Part shown: piece after piece, positions 1 through 8,003 of the stretch
Layout of the letters: each line of letters begins with the position of its first letter
How positions within the stretch are numbered: position 1 is the first letter of the stretch
DNA from: Burkholderiaceae bacterium
GTDB taxonomy: Bacteria > Pseudomonadota > Gammaproteobacteria > Burkholderiales > Burkholderiaceae_C
Length of the DNA: 33,931 nucleotides
Assembly (NCBI GenBank): GCA_031253955.1
Contig: JAIRVJ010000035.1
Coordinates: 1-33,931, forward strand
Direction: 5' to 3'
The notes under the pieces: generated by a model
What the model was told of the DNA's origin: nothing
Database searches by the model: none
The model's input: only the letters and a program-made list of their open reading frames with translations
Position numbers and translations under genes: made by a program

Positions 1-4
1 ACGC

Positions 5-81
5 GGAGTGGTAGTTCAGTTGGTTAGAATACCGGCCTGTCACGCCGGGGGTCGCGGGTTCGAGTCCCGTCCACTCCGCCA
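5..81 (+). tRNA. tRNA-Asp (anticodon GTC)
   Basis: The stretch folds as a full cloverleaf. The acceptor GGAGTGG pairs with CCACTCC, the anticodon loop carries GTC within CCTGTCACG, and the T-arm holds GGTTCGAGTCC. A G discriminator is followed by an encoded CCA end (79-81). It closely resembles the E. coli tRNA-Asp sequence. It decodes GAC and GAU. The window starts only four bases upstream, so its promoter and any tRNA partners are out of view. Confidence 0.97.
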
Positions 82-111
82 TATCTGTTTTGCGAATCTT
101 TGATTTGCAAT

Positions 112-139
112 AAAAAAACCACCTTCGGGTGGTTTTTTT
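112..139. terminator. Bidirectional intrinsic terminator after tRNA-Asp
   Basis: A perfect hairpin has 12-nt arms, seven A plus CCACC on the left and GGTGG plus seven T on the right, closed by a TTCG tetraloop (124-127). The T run follows the GC stem on the plus strand and the A run gives the same on the minus strand. It can therefore end the tRNA transcript and also stop transcription coming from gltL on the opposite strand. Confidence 0.9.
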
Positions 140-209
140 ATGTCAAACTCTCATCCAAACTCCCGCCTCTGCATGTGACATGCATGGGGTGGCGTGCATC
201 AGACGGCAT

Positions 210-971
210 CTAATGCTGAAGGATCTTGTCCAGGAAATCCTTGGTGCGCGGCTGGCGGTTTTCGGGGTGGTCGAAGAATTCGTGCGTGGAGCAGTCTTCC
301 AGAATGCGCCCGCCCACGTCGATGAAGATCACGCGGTCGGCCACCTTGCGGGCAAAGCCCATTTCGTGGGTGACGACCATCATCGTCATGCCTTCCCTGG
401 CCAGGCCGACCATCACGTCGAGCACTTCGCCGACCATTTCGGGGTCAAGCGCCGAAGTCGGCTCGTCAAACAGCATCACCACCGGATCCATGCTCAAGGC
501 GCGCGCAATCGCCACGCGCTGTTGCTGGCCGCCTGAGAGCTGGCCGGGAAATTTGTCCTTATGCGCCATTAGGCCCACGCGGTCGAGCATCTTCAGACCG
601 CGCTCCCTGGCTTCTTCGGCGCTGCGTTTCAAGACCTTGATTTGCCCGATGGTGAGGTTTTCCGTGACCGACAGGTGCGGAAACAGCTCGAAGTGCTGAA
701 ATACCATGCCCACGTGCGCGCGCAGTTTGGGCAGGTCGGTCTTGGGGTCGTGCAGCGGCACGCCGTTGACGACGATTTCGCCTTTTTGAAACGGTTCCAG
801 CGCATTCACAGTTTTGATGAGGGTGGATTTGCCCGAGCCGGAAGGCCCGCACACCACCACCACCTCGCCCTTGGCGATGCTCACGGTGCAGTCGTCGAGC
901 ACCTGCACCGCGCCGTACCACTTGGAGACGTGCTGTATCTCGATCATGTTTTCGGGCATGTTCCATTCCAT
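210..971 (-). CDS. gltL: Glutamate/aspartate ABC transporter ATP-binding protein GltL
   Basis: This is the ATPase that powers uptake of acidic amino acids through GltJK. Visible motifs are Walker [10 protein letters not shown] near residues 42-50, signature LSGGQQQR, Walker [15 protein letters not shown] and the H-loop in VVTHEMGFA. It is the last gene of a gltI-gltJ-gltK-gltL operon and starts five bases after the gltK stop codon. The start is uncertain. Three in-frame ATGs lie at 971, 959 and 947, none with a strong ribosome site; 947 gives [12 protein letters not shown], the usual family start, so the first eight residues may not be translated. At 253 residues it is slightly longer than the E. 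coli protein (241). Function is confident from the complete operon. Confidence 0.95.
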   Translation of the reverse strand: MEWNMPENMIEIQHVSKWYGAVQVLDDCTVSIAKGEVVVVCGPSGSGKSTLIKTVNALEPFQKGEIVVNGVPLHDPKTDLPKLRAHVGMVFQHFELFPHLSVTENLTIGQIKVLKRSAEEARERGLKMLDRVGLMAHKDKFPGQLSGGQQQRVAIARALSMDPVVMLFDEPTSALDPEMVGEVLDVMVGLAREGMTMMVVTHEMGFARKVADRVIFIDVGGRILEDCSTHEFFDHPENRQPRTKDFLDKILQH

Positions 972-976
972 TTCGT

Positions 977-1645
977 TCAGCGGATGATGGCGATCTTGCG
1001 GTGCAGCCGCCGCACGCTGTGCGAGAGCGCGTAGCAGATCACGAAGTAAACGACGGCGGCCATCAGGTACGCCTCCGGCACGCGGCCATAGTTTTTGCCG
1101 GCGGTTTCAAAGCCGTTGAGCAGGTCATACGCGCCAATGGCATAGACCAGCGAGGTATCTTGCAGCAAGATGATGATCTGCGTGAGCAGCACCGGCAGCA
1201 TGTTGCGGAAGGCTTGCGGCAGCACAATCAGGCGCATGTTCTGCCCGTAGCTCATGCCCAGTGCCTGCCCGGCGTGCACTTGCCCGCGCGCAATGGACTG
1301 AATGCCCGCGCGCATGATCTCGCTGAAATAGGCCGCCTGAAAGGCGATGAAGGTAATGACCGCCGACCTCTCCGCGCCGATCGGGCGCCCGATGAGGAAC
1401 GGCACCACCACGAAGAAACCCAGAATCACCATCACGAAGGGCATGGCCCGCATACCGTTGACGTACAGCGCCGCCGGCCAGTGGATCAGCCTGCGGCGCG
1501 ACAGTTGCATCAGCGCCAGCAGCGTGCCGAAGAAAATGCCGCCGGCGGTGGACACCACCGTCAGAAACACCGTGAAGTAAAACCCCTTGAGGACGTAGCT
1601 GGAGATGACGCCCCAGTTGAAGAAGGACAGATCCAGGTGCAGCAT
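977..1645 (-). CDS. gltK: Glutamate/aspartate ABC transporter permease GltK
   Basis: An inner-membrane permease subunit of the polar amino acid family (HisMQ type). The N-terminal membrane segment follows [20 protein letters not shown]. The coupling-loop region, where the ATPase docks, is the [22 protein letters not shown] stretch at about residues 112-133. The length of 222 residues matches the family. The ATG is preceded by AGGAGG with nine bases of spacing, and this ribosome site overlaps the end of gltJ, only two bases upstream, so the genes are translationally tight. It should pair with GltJ as a heterodimer, fed by GltI and driven by GltL. Confidence 0.95.
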   Translation of the reverse strand: MLHLDLSFFNWGVISSYVLKGFYFTVFLTVVSTAGGIFFGTLLALMQLSRRRLIHWPAALYVNGMRAMPFVMVILGFFVVVPFLIGRPIGAERSAVITFIAFQAAYFSEIMRAGIQSIARGQVHAGQALGMSYGQNMRLIVLPQAFRNMLPVLLTQIIILLQDTSLVYAIGAYDLLNGFETAGKNYGRVPEAYLMAAVVYFVICYALSHSVRRLHRKIAIIR

Positions 1646-1647
1646 GA

Positions 1648-2391
1648 TTAGTGTCCTCCTGCTGCCGCGCCCACAAAACCGGGCACGCGCGTGCGCTTTT
1701 CGATCCAGTGCATCACCGTCCAGACCGCCAGCGCCGTGATCACGTAAAGCAGCACCACCAGAATGAAAATTTCCTTGGTGCGCGAAGTTTCTTCGGTCAC
1801 CTGATAGAAGTACTGGGCCAGTTCGGGAATCGACGCCGCGAACGCCACCGCCGAGTTCTTCACGATGTTCATCGACTCACTGGTCAGCGGCGGCAAGATG
1901 ATTCGGTAGGCCATCGGCAGCAGCACGTGGCGGTAGGTTTGCGGCGTGCTCAGGCCAAGCGCCATGGCCGCGTGGCGCTGGCCGCGCGGCAGCGCCTGAA
2001 TGCCCGCGCGCACCTGCTCGGCAATGCGCGCCGACGTGAACAGGCCCAGCGCCAGTACCATGAGCGTGAAGGCGGAAAAGTCCTTGATGACCGGCAGCAG
2101 CGTGAGCACGTAGCGCCAGACGAACAGTTGCACTAGCAGCGGAATGTTGCGAAACAGCTCCACCCACACCGCGCCCAGCCGCGCCCACCACGTGTGGCCG
2201 GTCAGCGTGCGCAGCACGCCCACTACCGAGCCGGCCACCAGCGCCAGCGCCAGCGAGCACGCCGCCACCGCCGCCGTCCAGCCCCAGGCCGAAACCAGCC
2301 ATTGCCAGTAGGTCGGAATCTTCCCGCCCGGATCGGCCTTGAGGAACGACCAGTCCCAGCTCAGGAAGAATGACCAGTTCCAGTTACCCAT
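1648..2391 (-). CDS. gltJ: Glutamate/aspartate ABC transporter permease GltJ
   Basis: Second permease subunit of the GltIJKL importer. Its coupling loop reads EQVRAGIQALPRGQRHAAMALG, parallel to that of GltK, and several hydrophobic segments are evident. I chose the ATG at 2391 (MGNWNWSFFLSWDW, 247 residues, about the E. coli length) because GGGAG lies nine bases upstream. A GTG at 2400 would put that ribosome site directly against the start. It is separated from gltI by about 180 bases containing two class A hairpins, unlike the tight packing of gltJ, gltK and gltL. Confidence 0.94.
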   Translation of the reverse strand: MGNWNWSFFLSWDWSFLKADPGGKIPTYWQWLVSAWGWTAAVAACSLALALVAGSVVGVLRTLTGHTWWARLGAVWVELFRNIPLLVQLFVWRYVLTLLPVIKDFSAFTLMVLALGLFTSARIAEQVRAGIQALPRGQRHAAMALGLSTPQTYRHVLLPMAYRIILPPLTSESMNIVKNSAVAFAASIPELAQYFYQVTEETSRTKEIFILVVLLYVITALAVWTVMHWIEKRTRVPGFVGAAAGGH

Positions 2392-2415
2392 AACGAGCAC
2401 TCCCGTTTCGTTTTA

Positions 2416-2558
2416 ACTCCCTCCCCAGCGCGCGTGGGAGGGTTGGGGCGGCGCGGCGCTTCATATAAACCGGGCTTGCAGAGGCACGCGCAAAGTTCTT
2501 CATCGGGCGCTGCTGGCCCCCATCCCGACCTTCCCCCGCACGCGGGGGAAGGAGCAAA
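2416..2558. repeat. Two class A palindromic repeats between gltI and gltJ
   Basis: Copy one (about 2418-2450) has CCCTCCC and GGGAGGG arms followed by TTGGGGCGG. Copy two (about 2512-2556) is in the opposite sense, with CCCCCATCCC leading into CTTCCCCC and GGGGGAAG arms. They face each other around a stretch of about 60 bases without recognisable features. They lie inside the operon, between the binding-protein gene and the first permease gene, where stem-loops often stabilise the upstream message. Confidence 0.8.
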
Positions 2559-2570
2559 AGACACGCCTCC

Positions 2571-3479
2571 TTACTTGTTGCCGTACTCCTCCATCGGCTT
2601 GTCGTTCGGGTGTGCCCAGGCTTCCTTGGTGGATTCCGACAGGGGCAGGCCGATGGGCACGTTGTTCGGCGGCACGGGCTGCATGAACCACTTGTCGTAG
2701 AGCTTGGCCAGCGACCCGTCGGCGATCTGGCGCTCGATGCTGTCGTCCACCGCTTTCTTGAACACCGGATCGTCCTTGCGCATCATGCAGGCAATCGGCT
2801 CTACCGACAGCGCCGGGCCGACGATCTTGAAATCCGCCGGATTCTTGGCGCGCGAGATATTGGCCGCCAGAATCGAGCCGTCCATCACGAACGCATCGGC
2901 GCGGCCCGATTCGAGCATCAGAAAGCTGTCGGCGTGATCCTTGCCGTTGACCACCTTGAAGTCGATGTCGCGCGCGCGCTCGTTCTTGCGCAGGTGCTGC
3001 ACCGAGGTGGTGCCGGTGGTGACGGACACTGTCTTGCCATTCAAGTCCTGAATATCCTTGATGCCCGAATTGGCCTTCACGGCAATACGCACTTCTTCGA
3101 CATAGGTGGTCACGGCGAAAGCGGCCTCTTTCGCGCGCGCGGCGCTGTTGGTGGTAGAGCCGCACTCGAAATCCACCGTGCCGTTTTGCACCAGCGGAAT
3201 GCGGTTGGCCGAGGTGATTGGCGTATAGACAATCTTCAGCGGCTTGCCCACCAGCTTGCTCAAGTCATCCACGATGCGCTCGCCCATCTCGGTATGAAAG
3301 CCCGCGTACTTGCCGTTGCCTAGCGTGTACGACAGCGCCGAGGAATCGCGCACGCCAAAGCTCACTTGGCCGCTGGCCTTGATCTTGTCCAGCGTGCCCG
3401 ATGACTGGGCCACGGCGGAACCGGCTGCGAAACTGGCGGCCAGGGCAACCGCCGCGCAACCCGTCAGAAACTTTTTCAT
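2571..3479 (-). CDS. gltI: Glutamate/aspartate periplasmic binding protein GltI
   Basis: A solute-binding protein of family 3 that captures glutamate or aspartate in the periplasm and delivers it to GltJK. The N terminus MKKFLTGCAAVALAASFAAG followed by SAVAQ is a clear Sec signal peptide with cleavage near residue 25. The mature part shows LDKIKASGQVSFGVRDSS, GFHTEMGERIVDDL, and ECGSTTNSAARAKEAAF typical of the family. The length of 302 equals the E. coli protein. AAAGGA lies nine bases before the ATG, and a TAGAAT box 31 bases upstream (minus strand) could be a -10 element, though no good -35 is seen. First gene of the operon. Confidence 0.95.
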   Translation of the reverse strand: MKKFLTGCAAVALAASFAAGSAVAQSSGTLDKIKASGQVSFGVRDSSALSYTLGNGKYAGFHTEMGERIVDDLSKLVGKPLKIVYTPITSANRIPLVQNGTVDFECGSTTNSAARAKEAAFAVTTYVEEVRIAVKANSGIKDIQDLNGKTVSVTTGTTSVQHLRKNERARDIDFKVVNGKDHADSFLMLESGRADAFVMDGSILAANISRAKNPADFKIVGPALSVEPIACMMRKDDPVFKKAVDDSIERQIADGSLAKLYDKWFMQPVPPNNVPIGLPLSESTKEAWAHPNDKPMEEYGNK

Positions 3480-3530
3480 GACAGCGATCCTTTCAAATTG
3501 GAAAAAAACATTCTAGGGCACCGGCGGTTT

Positions 3531-3570
3531 TTCTCCCTCGCCCGCTTGCGCGAGAGGGCCGGGCAGAGGG
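3531..3570. repeat. Class A palindromic repeat, gltI/PEBP intergenic
   Basis: CTCCCTCGCCCGC and GCGCGAGAGG arms form an imperfect hairpin followed by GGGCAGAGGG. It lies between the divergently transcribed gltI and the PEBP gene, close to where a -35 region for gltI would be expected. The remainder of this intergenic stretch (3571-3646) shows no confident promoter. Confidence 0.7.
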
Positions 3571-3646
3571 CATGATGCCGCAAACCCACGGCGGATAATG
3601 CCCACGCCGCCGTAACGCGCGCAAACCTCTCATGAAAGGAGCCATC

Positions 3647-4276
3647 ATGCAGCTTGTCAGCAACAGCTTTGCCGACGGACAGAAGATACCGGCGCATTGC
3701 GCCTTCGGCGTTCCCGATCAGGACCGGCACGTCGTCTGGGGCCACAACCGCAATCCGCATCTTGCTTGGAGCGGCGCGCCGGCAGGCACGCGCTCACTGG
3801 CCGTGCTGTGCGTCGATAGCGACGTGCCAAGCAAAGGCGGCGACGCCAACCGCGAAGGCCGCACCATCGCCCGTGATTTGCCCCGCATCGATTTCTTCCA
3901 CTGGATCCTGATCGACCTGCCCCCGCGCATCGCCTCGATTGCCGAAGGCGAGTTCTCCGCCCGCGTGGCCGAGCGCGGCAAACCCGGCCCCGCCGCCCCG
4001 CACGGCGCGCGCCAGGGCTTGAACGACTACACCCGCTATATGGCCGGCAACCCGGAAATGAGCGGCGACTATTTCGGCTACGACGGCCCCTGTCCGCCGT
4101 GGAACGACCTGCTGGCGCACCGCTACGTGTTCACCGTCTATGCGCTCGACATCGAGCGCCTGCCGCTGGAAGGGCGCTTCTTCGGCGACCAGGTTCGTGC
4201 CGCGCTGCAAGGGCACATCCTCGCCCAAGCCAGCCTGACCGGGGTTTACACGCTCAATCCTGCGGTTTCGGTGTGA
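3647..4276 (+). CDS. YbhB/YbcL family (PEBP) protein
   Basis: Phosphatidylethanolamine-binding-protein fold of the bacterial YbhB/YbcL type. Recognisable signatures are AVLCVDSDVPS (ligand-site Asp), FFHWILIDLPP, GDYFGYDGPCPPWND and HRYVFTVYALD. The start at 3647 follows AAAGGAG by five bases; an in-frame ATG at 3632 lies upstream of that ribosome site and is unlikely. There is no signal peptide, so it is probably cytoplasmic. Length is 209 residues, longer than E. coli YbhB (158), with an insertion rich in basic and Pro residues in the middle. The cellular role of these proteins in bacteria is not settled. It appears monocistronic. Confidence 0.9.
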   Translation: MQLVSNSFADGQKIPAHCAFGVPDQDRHVVWGHNRNPHLAWSGAPAGTRSLAVLCVDSDVPSKGGDANREGRTIARDLPRIDFFHWILIDLPPRIASIAEGEFSARVAERGKPGPAAPHGARQGLNDYTRYMAGNPEMSGDYFGYDGPCPPWNDLLAHRYVFTVYALDIERLPLEGRFFGDQVRAALQGHILAQASLTGVYTLNPAVSV

Positions 4277-4280
4277 ATGG

Positions 4281-4734
4281 TTTTTTCCCTCGCCCGCTTG
4301 CGGGAGAGGGGAAAGAAAGCCGCCCGCGCGTATAACCAAACTATCAATCGTAGGGGCGAAAAATCTTTCGCCCTTGCGCTCCAAGGAAAACGGCGCTTTG
4401 AATGGAACGCCGCAAGGCGATCGCATCTAAATTCCATTCAAATCAACCCGTTGGATTTCGGCGCGACAGATGACACCCGTGCCTTCGTAGGGGCGAAAAA
4501 TCTTTCGTCCTGCGGCGTCTCCTTGCCAGCGCCGTGGCTCTTTTGAGCGTAAGGGCGAAAGATTTTTCGCCCTTACAACGCCGTGAACTGCAAATTTAAT
4601 AGCGTATCGCCAAGGACTGATCTACGTTTTCGACAGAAAAGCCTGATTATGTACATGCCTCGATACCCCGGATGGAATTGAGGGGTAGGCAGCACGGCTT
4701 CTCCTTCGTCATTCCCGCGAAGGCGGGAATGACG
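4281..4734. repeat. Repeat cluster: class A, class B and class C copies
   Basis: This 470-base gene-free stretch is largely repeats. A class A hairpin lies at about 4284-4311. A class B half copy starts at 4350 and a nearly complete one runs 4486-4577; both are built on GGGGCGAAAAATCTTTCGCCC and its mirror. A class C palindrome lies at 4707-4734, with 12-bp perfect arms around GAAG. The class C copy lies just past the 3' end of the minus-strand secreted-protein gene and could fold in its transcript, but no T run follows. Confidence 0.8.
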
Positions 4735-4744
4735 ATGCTTGTTT

Positions 4745-5974
4745 TTATCGTTCTGAAATAGAAATGGAATAAACCCGGCGTTTCCAGCCCAGGCCAGCCA
4801 GTCCCAACAGCGCCAAAACCAGCGCCGCCAGTGTTGCCGGGTTCAGCGTGGGCACGGCGGTGGCGGTGGTGGCACCGGCTACCGTCAGCGTGGCCGGATG
4901 GCTGTAATAGCTGATGTGGCTGCCCGCGCCCACCCCGGTCACATACGCCTCGCAGCGGTACTGATTGCCGGACATAGCCGCCGTCACGGGCGAAACGGTC
5001 AAGGGGTTGGCTGAGCTGAATGAGCCGGCGCTGCCGGAAAGCGTCCAATCCCAATCGAGGATTCCGCCGCCCGCCGCCAAGGTTGCGCTGCAAGTGAACG
5101 TGGCGCTGCCGCCCACGGTGGCCGAGGCGTTGGACGCAGGCGTCAGGCTGCTCAGGCCCGCGCCGTCGCCGTGGTTGCCGTAACCGCCTTCGCCGATGTT
5201 CGCGCCCGCGCCGCCGCCACCGGCAACCGGATTGTCGTTGCCGCCGGTGGCGCTCACCGTGCCGGTGGTGTCGATCGTGATCGTGCCCGCCGCCAGCGGC
5301 GCAGCCGCATCCGTACCGCCGGAGCCGATACCCGCGCCGCCGCCGTAGGTAAAGGCAGCGTTACCGCCCGTGGCGGTCACGCTGGCAGCGCCGGTGATGG
5401 TGACGCTGCCGCCCGCGCCGCCAGAGGCGCCGCCGATGCCCGCAGCGCGGCTGCCACCTTGGGCGGTTACGCTGGCATTGCCGCCAATGGTGATGTTGCC
5501 GCCGTCTTGGTCATAGTACCCGCCGATACCCGCGCCGCCGTTACCGCCGCCGAAGGCCGTCAGGCTGCCCGCGCCATCAATCTTGAGCGTGGCACCAGTT
5601 GCCACATCCAGGCCAGGGGAGCTAGTACCGCCTTTTAGCGTGTTCGCGCCGACGAGCGTCAGATTGACTGTGATGGAACTGCCGGGGGCGATGTTGAAGC
5701 CGGGATTGGCTCCCGCGCTTTGGTCAATGCTCACGTTGTCCAGCGTGATGTCGAACGTCCCGCCAGCCCCGTCCACAAAGATGGTGTTGGTGGCGGTGCT
5801 TGACACCCCATTCATTTTGATGGTGTAAGCGCCGGGGGCGGAGATGATGAGCAGGCTGGTCCCGTAAGCCCAGCCAGTTGCCGGGCTGATATCGAAATCG
5901 CCCGCCGGAACCGCCCAGGCCAGGCCCGGCGCAAACGCCAGCGCCGCGCCCAGCGCGAGCAGGGCATGACGCAT
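4745..5974 (-). CDS. Secreted Gly-rich carbohydrate-binding-like protein with IPTL-CTERM-type tail
   Basis: A 409-residue exported protein. MRHALLALGAALAFAPGLAWA is a good Sec signal peptide. Residues about 25-270 are rich in short beta-helix-like repeats such as LKIDGAGSLTAFGG, ITIGGNASVTAQGG and VTITGAASVTATGG, separated by GGAGIGG loops, as in secreted adhesins and carbohydrate-binding repeat proteins. Residues about 280-370 look Ig-like, with two Cys (TFTCS and YRCEA). The tail VPTLNPATLAALVLALLGLAG followed by GWKRR fits the IPTL-CTERM plan: a motif, one hydrophobic helix and basic residues. No ribosome site is evident, because the 5' leader is pyrimidine-rich. The C13 tract upstream (minus strand) may modulate expression. 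The surface location is inferred. Confidence 0.82.
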   Translation of the reverse strand: MRHALLALGAALAFAPGLAWAVPAGDFDISPATGWAYGTSLLIISAPGAYTIKMNGVSSTATNTIFVDGAGGTFDITLDNVSIDQSAGANPGFNIAPGSSITVNLTLVGANTLKGGTSSPGLDVATGATLKIDGAGSLTAFGGGNGGAGIGGYYDQDGGNITIGGNASVTAQGGSRAAGIGGASGGAGGSVTITGAASVTATGGNAAFTYGGGAGIGSGGTDAAAPLAAGTITIDTTGTVSATGGNDNPVAGGGGAGANIGEGGYGNHGDGAGLSSLTPASNASATVGGSATFTCSATLAAGGGILDWDWTLSGSAGSFSSANPLTVSPVTAAMSGNQYRCEAYVTGVGAGSHISYYSHPATLTVAGATTATAVPTLNPATLAALVLALLGLAGLGWKRRVYSISISER

Positions 5975-6064
5975 ACGGGGGAAGGGGGAGAAAAAAGAGA
6001 AAAGCCGCCCGCAAGAAAATGCCGGAGGAGGAGAATAAATTAAATCAGGTGAGCGAGTACTTAC

Positions 6065-6085
6065 GTGTGTGTGGGGGGGGGGGGG
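6065..6085. repeat. (GT)4 plus G13 homopolymer upstream of the secreted-protein gene
   Basis: Four GT units (6065-6072) run directly into 13 consecutive G (6073-6085). On the minus strand this is C13 followed by ACACACAC, lying 98 bases before the start codon of the secreted-protein gene at 5974. Such tracts are classic sites of slipped-strand mispairing. The stretch 6086-6336 further upstream holds no gene or repeat that I can support. Confidence 0.85.
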
Positions 6086-6336
6086 TGATTTTGATTTGCA
6101 TCAATCTTTGCAAAAGACTGGGGTTTTCCATGAGAAATCTCCGGGGTGATTGGAGGGGTGGAAAAGGAGTGGTAAAAACCTTGTTTTGGCTTTAAGGGGC
6201 GCCTCACCGCTTTGATGGCAAAGCACGCGACAACCCAAGCCAAGGCCGCGCCGCACAATTTAGCACGGTGCGGGGTGGGTGGCAAGAATTTTCGGTGGTC
6301 TAGGCTGCCAAATGTTGCGGTTTGGACAACTTTTCT

Positions 6337-6411
6337 TTCCCCTCTCCCGCAAGTGTGAGAGGGAATCTGATCTCCTTCCCCCGCACGCGGGGGAAGGCTG
6401 GGATGGGGGCA
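6337..6411. repeat. Two adjacent class A palindromic repeats
   Basis: The first copy (about 6339-6364) pairs CCCCTCTCCCGC with GAGAGGG across AAGTGT. The second (about 6372-6411) pairs CTTCCCCCGC with GCGGGGGAAG and carries the GCTGGGATGGGGGC tail. They lie in tandem between the poly-G tract and the MITE-like element. Confidence 0.75.
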
Positions 6412-6439
6412 GCGGCGCATCGCAAACGCAGTGCTGGTT

Positions 6440-6590
6440 CTAGAGCGGTTTTGGTTTAGTTGATGACACTTTTTCTTCCGGGGATAGGGGGAAGAAAGCC
6501 GCCGGTTGCAGGGGCGAAAAATCTTTCGCCCCTACAGGGCAGCGCCTGCCACCCATAGAGGTGTCAGCATTTGAACCAAAACCGCTCTAG
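6440..6590. mobile_element. 151-bp MITE-like element with 30-bp terminal inverted repeats
   Basis: The left end (6440-6469) and right end (6561-6590) are inverted repeats matching at 26 of 30 positions, starting CTAGAGCGGTTTTGGTT, with the outer 17 bases identical. The interior holds no gene but a compact class B palindrome (6507-6536). Both outer ends carry CTAG. The element ends exactly at the stop codon of the MFS gene, whose TAG lies in the terminal CTAG. This is the plan of a non-autonomous transposable element. An IS5-type or TA-targeting parent is possible, but I cannot confirm it. Confidence 0.7.
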
Positions 6591-7807
6591 CGCCGCCCGC
6601 TGCCCAGCGAGTTCTCCCGCTGCCGCCAGCCCAGCCACGCCAGCGCCGCGCCGACCAGCGCCAGCGGCAAGAGCGAGCCGAGGTTGAGCCACGTCCAGCC
6701 GCTGGTGGTGACCAGCGCGCCGGAGGCGAAGGCGGTGACGGTCATGGTGGCGAACACGCAGAAATTGATGGCCGCCTGCGCGCGGTCTCTTTCTTCGGGC
6801 CGGTAGCCGCGCAGCGCCAGCGCGGTGCTGCCGGTGAACAGAAAGTTCCACCCCACGCCCAGCAGCAGCAGTGCGGCCAGGAACTGGTCGAATTCCACGC
6901 CCGATAGCGCGATGCCCACGCACAGCAAATTGAGCACCACGCCCGCGCCCATCACTGGCAGCACGCCCAGGCGCTTGATGAGGTGGCCGGTGACAAAGCC
7001 CGGCGCGTACATGCCGATTACGTGCCATTCCAGCACCAGCGCGGTGTCCTTGAAATCGAACCCGCACACCTGCATGGCCAGCGGCGTGGCGGCCATGAGC
7101 AGGTTCATTACGCCGTAGCCCAGCGCCGCGCCCAGCATGGCGACGGCGAATACGGGCTGGCGCATGATCTCGCGCAAAGGCCGCATGGCCGCTGCCGGGG
7201 CCGCCGCCGCGTCTTTGGAGGGCGCGGGCGCGAAGTCGATCAGGTTCAGCACCGCCAGCCCCAGCAGCGCCACCGCCGCCAGCGCCAGATAAGCGCCCAG
7301 AAAAGGCACGGGCAGCAGCGCGCGCGTCCAGGCCGCCAGATTCGGCCCCACCACGCCGCCCAGCAGGCCGCCGGCCAGCACCAGCGACATGGCTTTTTCA
7401 CGCCAATCCGGGCGCGCCAGTTCGGCGGCGGCAAAGCGGTACAACTGGCCGTTGGCGTTGTAGTAGCCGGCAATCACCGTGGCCAGCACCAGCAGCCAGA
7501 ATTGGCGCGTCCACGCGGCCAGCGCGGCCAGCAGCGCCGAGCCAAGGGCCACCAGCAGCCCGATCTGGAACGACCCCTTGCGCCCCCAGCGCGTTTGCGT
7601 GCGCGCCACCAGCGGCGCCGACAGCGCCCCGCCCACCACGTAGCCCATGACCGGCAGCGTCGCCATCCAGCCAAACGGCGCCAGTTCCAGCCCGACCAGG
7701 CCGTTGATGGCGATGAAGGTGACGTTGTTGACCAGAAACAGCCCTTGGGTCAGGGTGAGCAAAAGCAGGCGGCGGTTCATGGGGCGGGGGGGATGGGCTT
7801 GTCTCAT
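6587..7807 (-). CDS. MFS transporter
   Basis: A 406-residue membrane protein with about 12 hydrophobic segments and the Major Facilitator loop signature ARTQTRWGRKGSFQIG after the second segment. A Pro/Ala-rich central loop (FAPAPSKDAAAAPAAAMRPL) divides the two six-helix halves. The substrate cannot be told from sequence; a sugar, drug or metabolite efflux role is possible. Two starts are open: ATG at 7807 (MRQAHPPRP) or ATG at 7780 (MNRRLLLLTL), and the second is nearer to typical MFS N termini. The stop codon lies in the end of the MITE-like element, so the last few residues may have been altered by its insertion. It is divergent from the SHP cytochrome operon. Confidence 0.88.
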   Translation of the reverse strand: MRQAHPPRPMNRRLLLLTLTQGLFLVNNVTFIAINGLVGLELAPFGWMATLPVMGYVVGGALSAPLVARTQTRWGRKGSFQIGLLVALGSALLAALAAWTRQFWLLVLATVIAGYYNANGQLYRFAAAELARPDWREKAMSLVLAGGLLGGVVGPNLAAWTRALLPVPFLGAYLALAAVALLGLAVLNLIDFAPAPSKDAAAAPAAAMRPLREIMRQPVFAVAMLGAALGYGVMNLLMAATPLAMQVCGFDFKDTALVLEWHVIGMYAPGFVTGHLIKRLGVLPVMGAGVVLNLLCVGIALSGVEFDQFLAALLLLGVGWNFLFTGSTALALRGYRPEERDRAQAAINFCVFATMTVTAFASGALVTTSGWTWLNLGSLLPLALVGAALAWLGWRQRENSLGSGRR

Positions 7808-7904
7808 GCGCCCACTTTTTTGATTTCTCTCTGCGGACGCGAAAGGGGTTTATACCAGCTTGCGTTTGCTCGCCGCAAGATCGGGACGGGCGGTAGAAAT
7901 TACA

Positions 7905-7961
7905 AATTAAATAAGCCTTAAACCCATGTGCCAATTATGATAAAAGCTATGAAAACAGTAG
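7905..7961. repeat. AT-rich class D repeat upstream of the cytochrome operon
   Basis: An AT-rich stretch in a GC-rich neighbourhood, ending in AGCTATGAAAACAGTAG (7945-7961). The same 17-base motif with two or three changes occurs at 10870-10886 and 21058-21074. It lies between the divergent MFS and SHP genes. Confidence 0.55.
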
Positions 7962-8003
7962 TTTTCAGGTTGCGGTCATGAGCGGCCAATTCCAAAGTTT
8001 GGC

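Noticed and set aside
1001-1651. 216-codon plus-strand frame opposite gltK
   Set aside because: It is His/Arg/Gln-rich antisense shadow of a conserved permease gene, as expected in GC-rich DNA.
2361-2564. 67-codon minus-strand frame between gltI and gltJ
   Set aside because: It is made of the two class A repeats and the start of gltJ in another frame; no ribosome site or homology.
4277-4546. 89-codon plus-strand frame after the PEBP gene
   Set aside because: It is class A and class B repeat sequence; the peptides are the same as those seen wherever these repeats are translated.
4350-4577. Possible CRISPR-like array from repeated GGGGCGAAAAATCTTTCG units
   Set aside because: Units are few, irregularly spaced, in both orientations and dispersed through the window; no cas genes are present. 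They are interspersed palindromes.
6061-6420. 119-codon open frame on the minus strand ending in a Pro run from the C13 tract
   Set aside because: It consists of class A repeats and the homopolymer, has no family resemblance or ribosome site, and lies upstream of the secreted-protein gene. It is best seen as chance coding.
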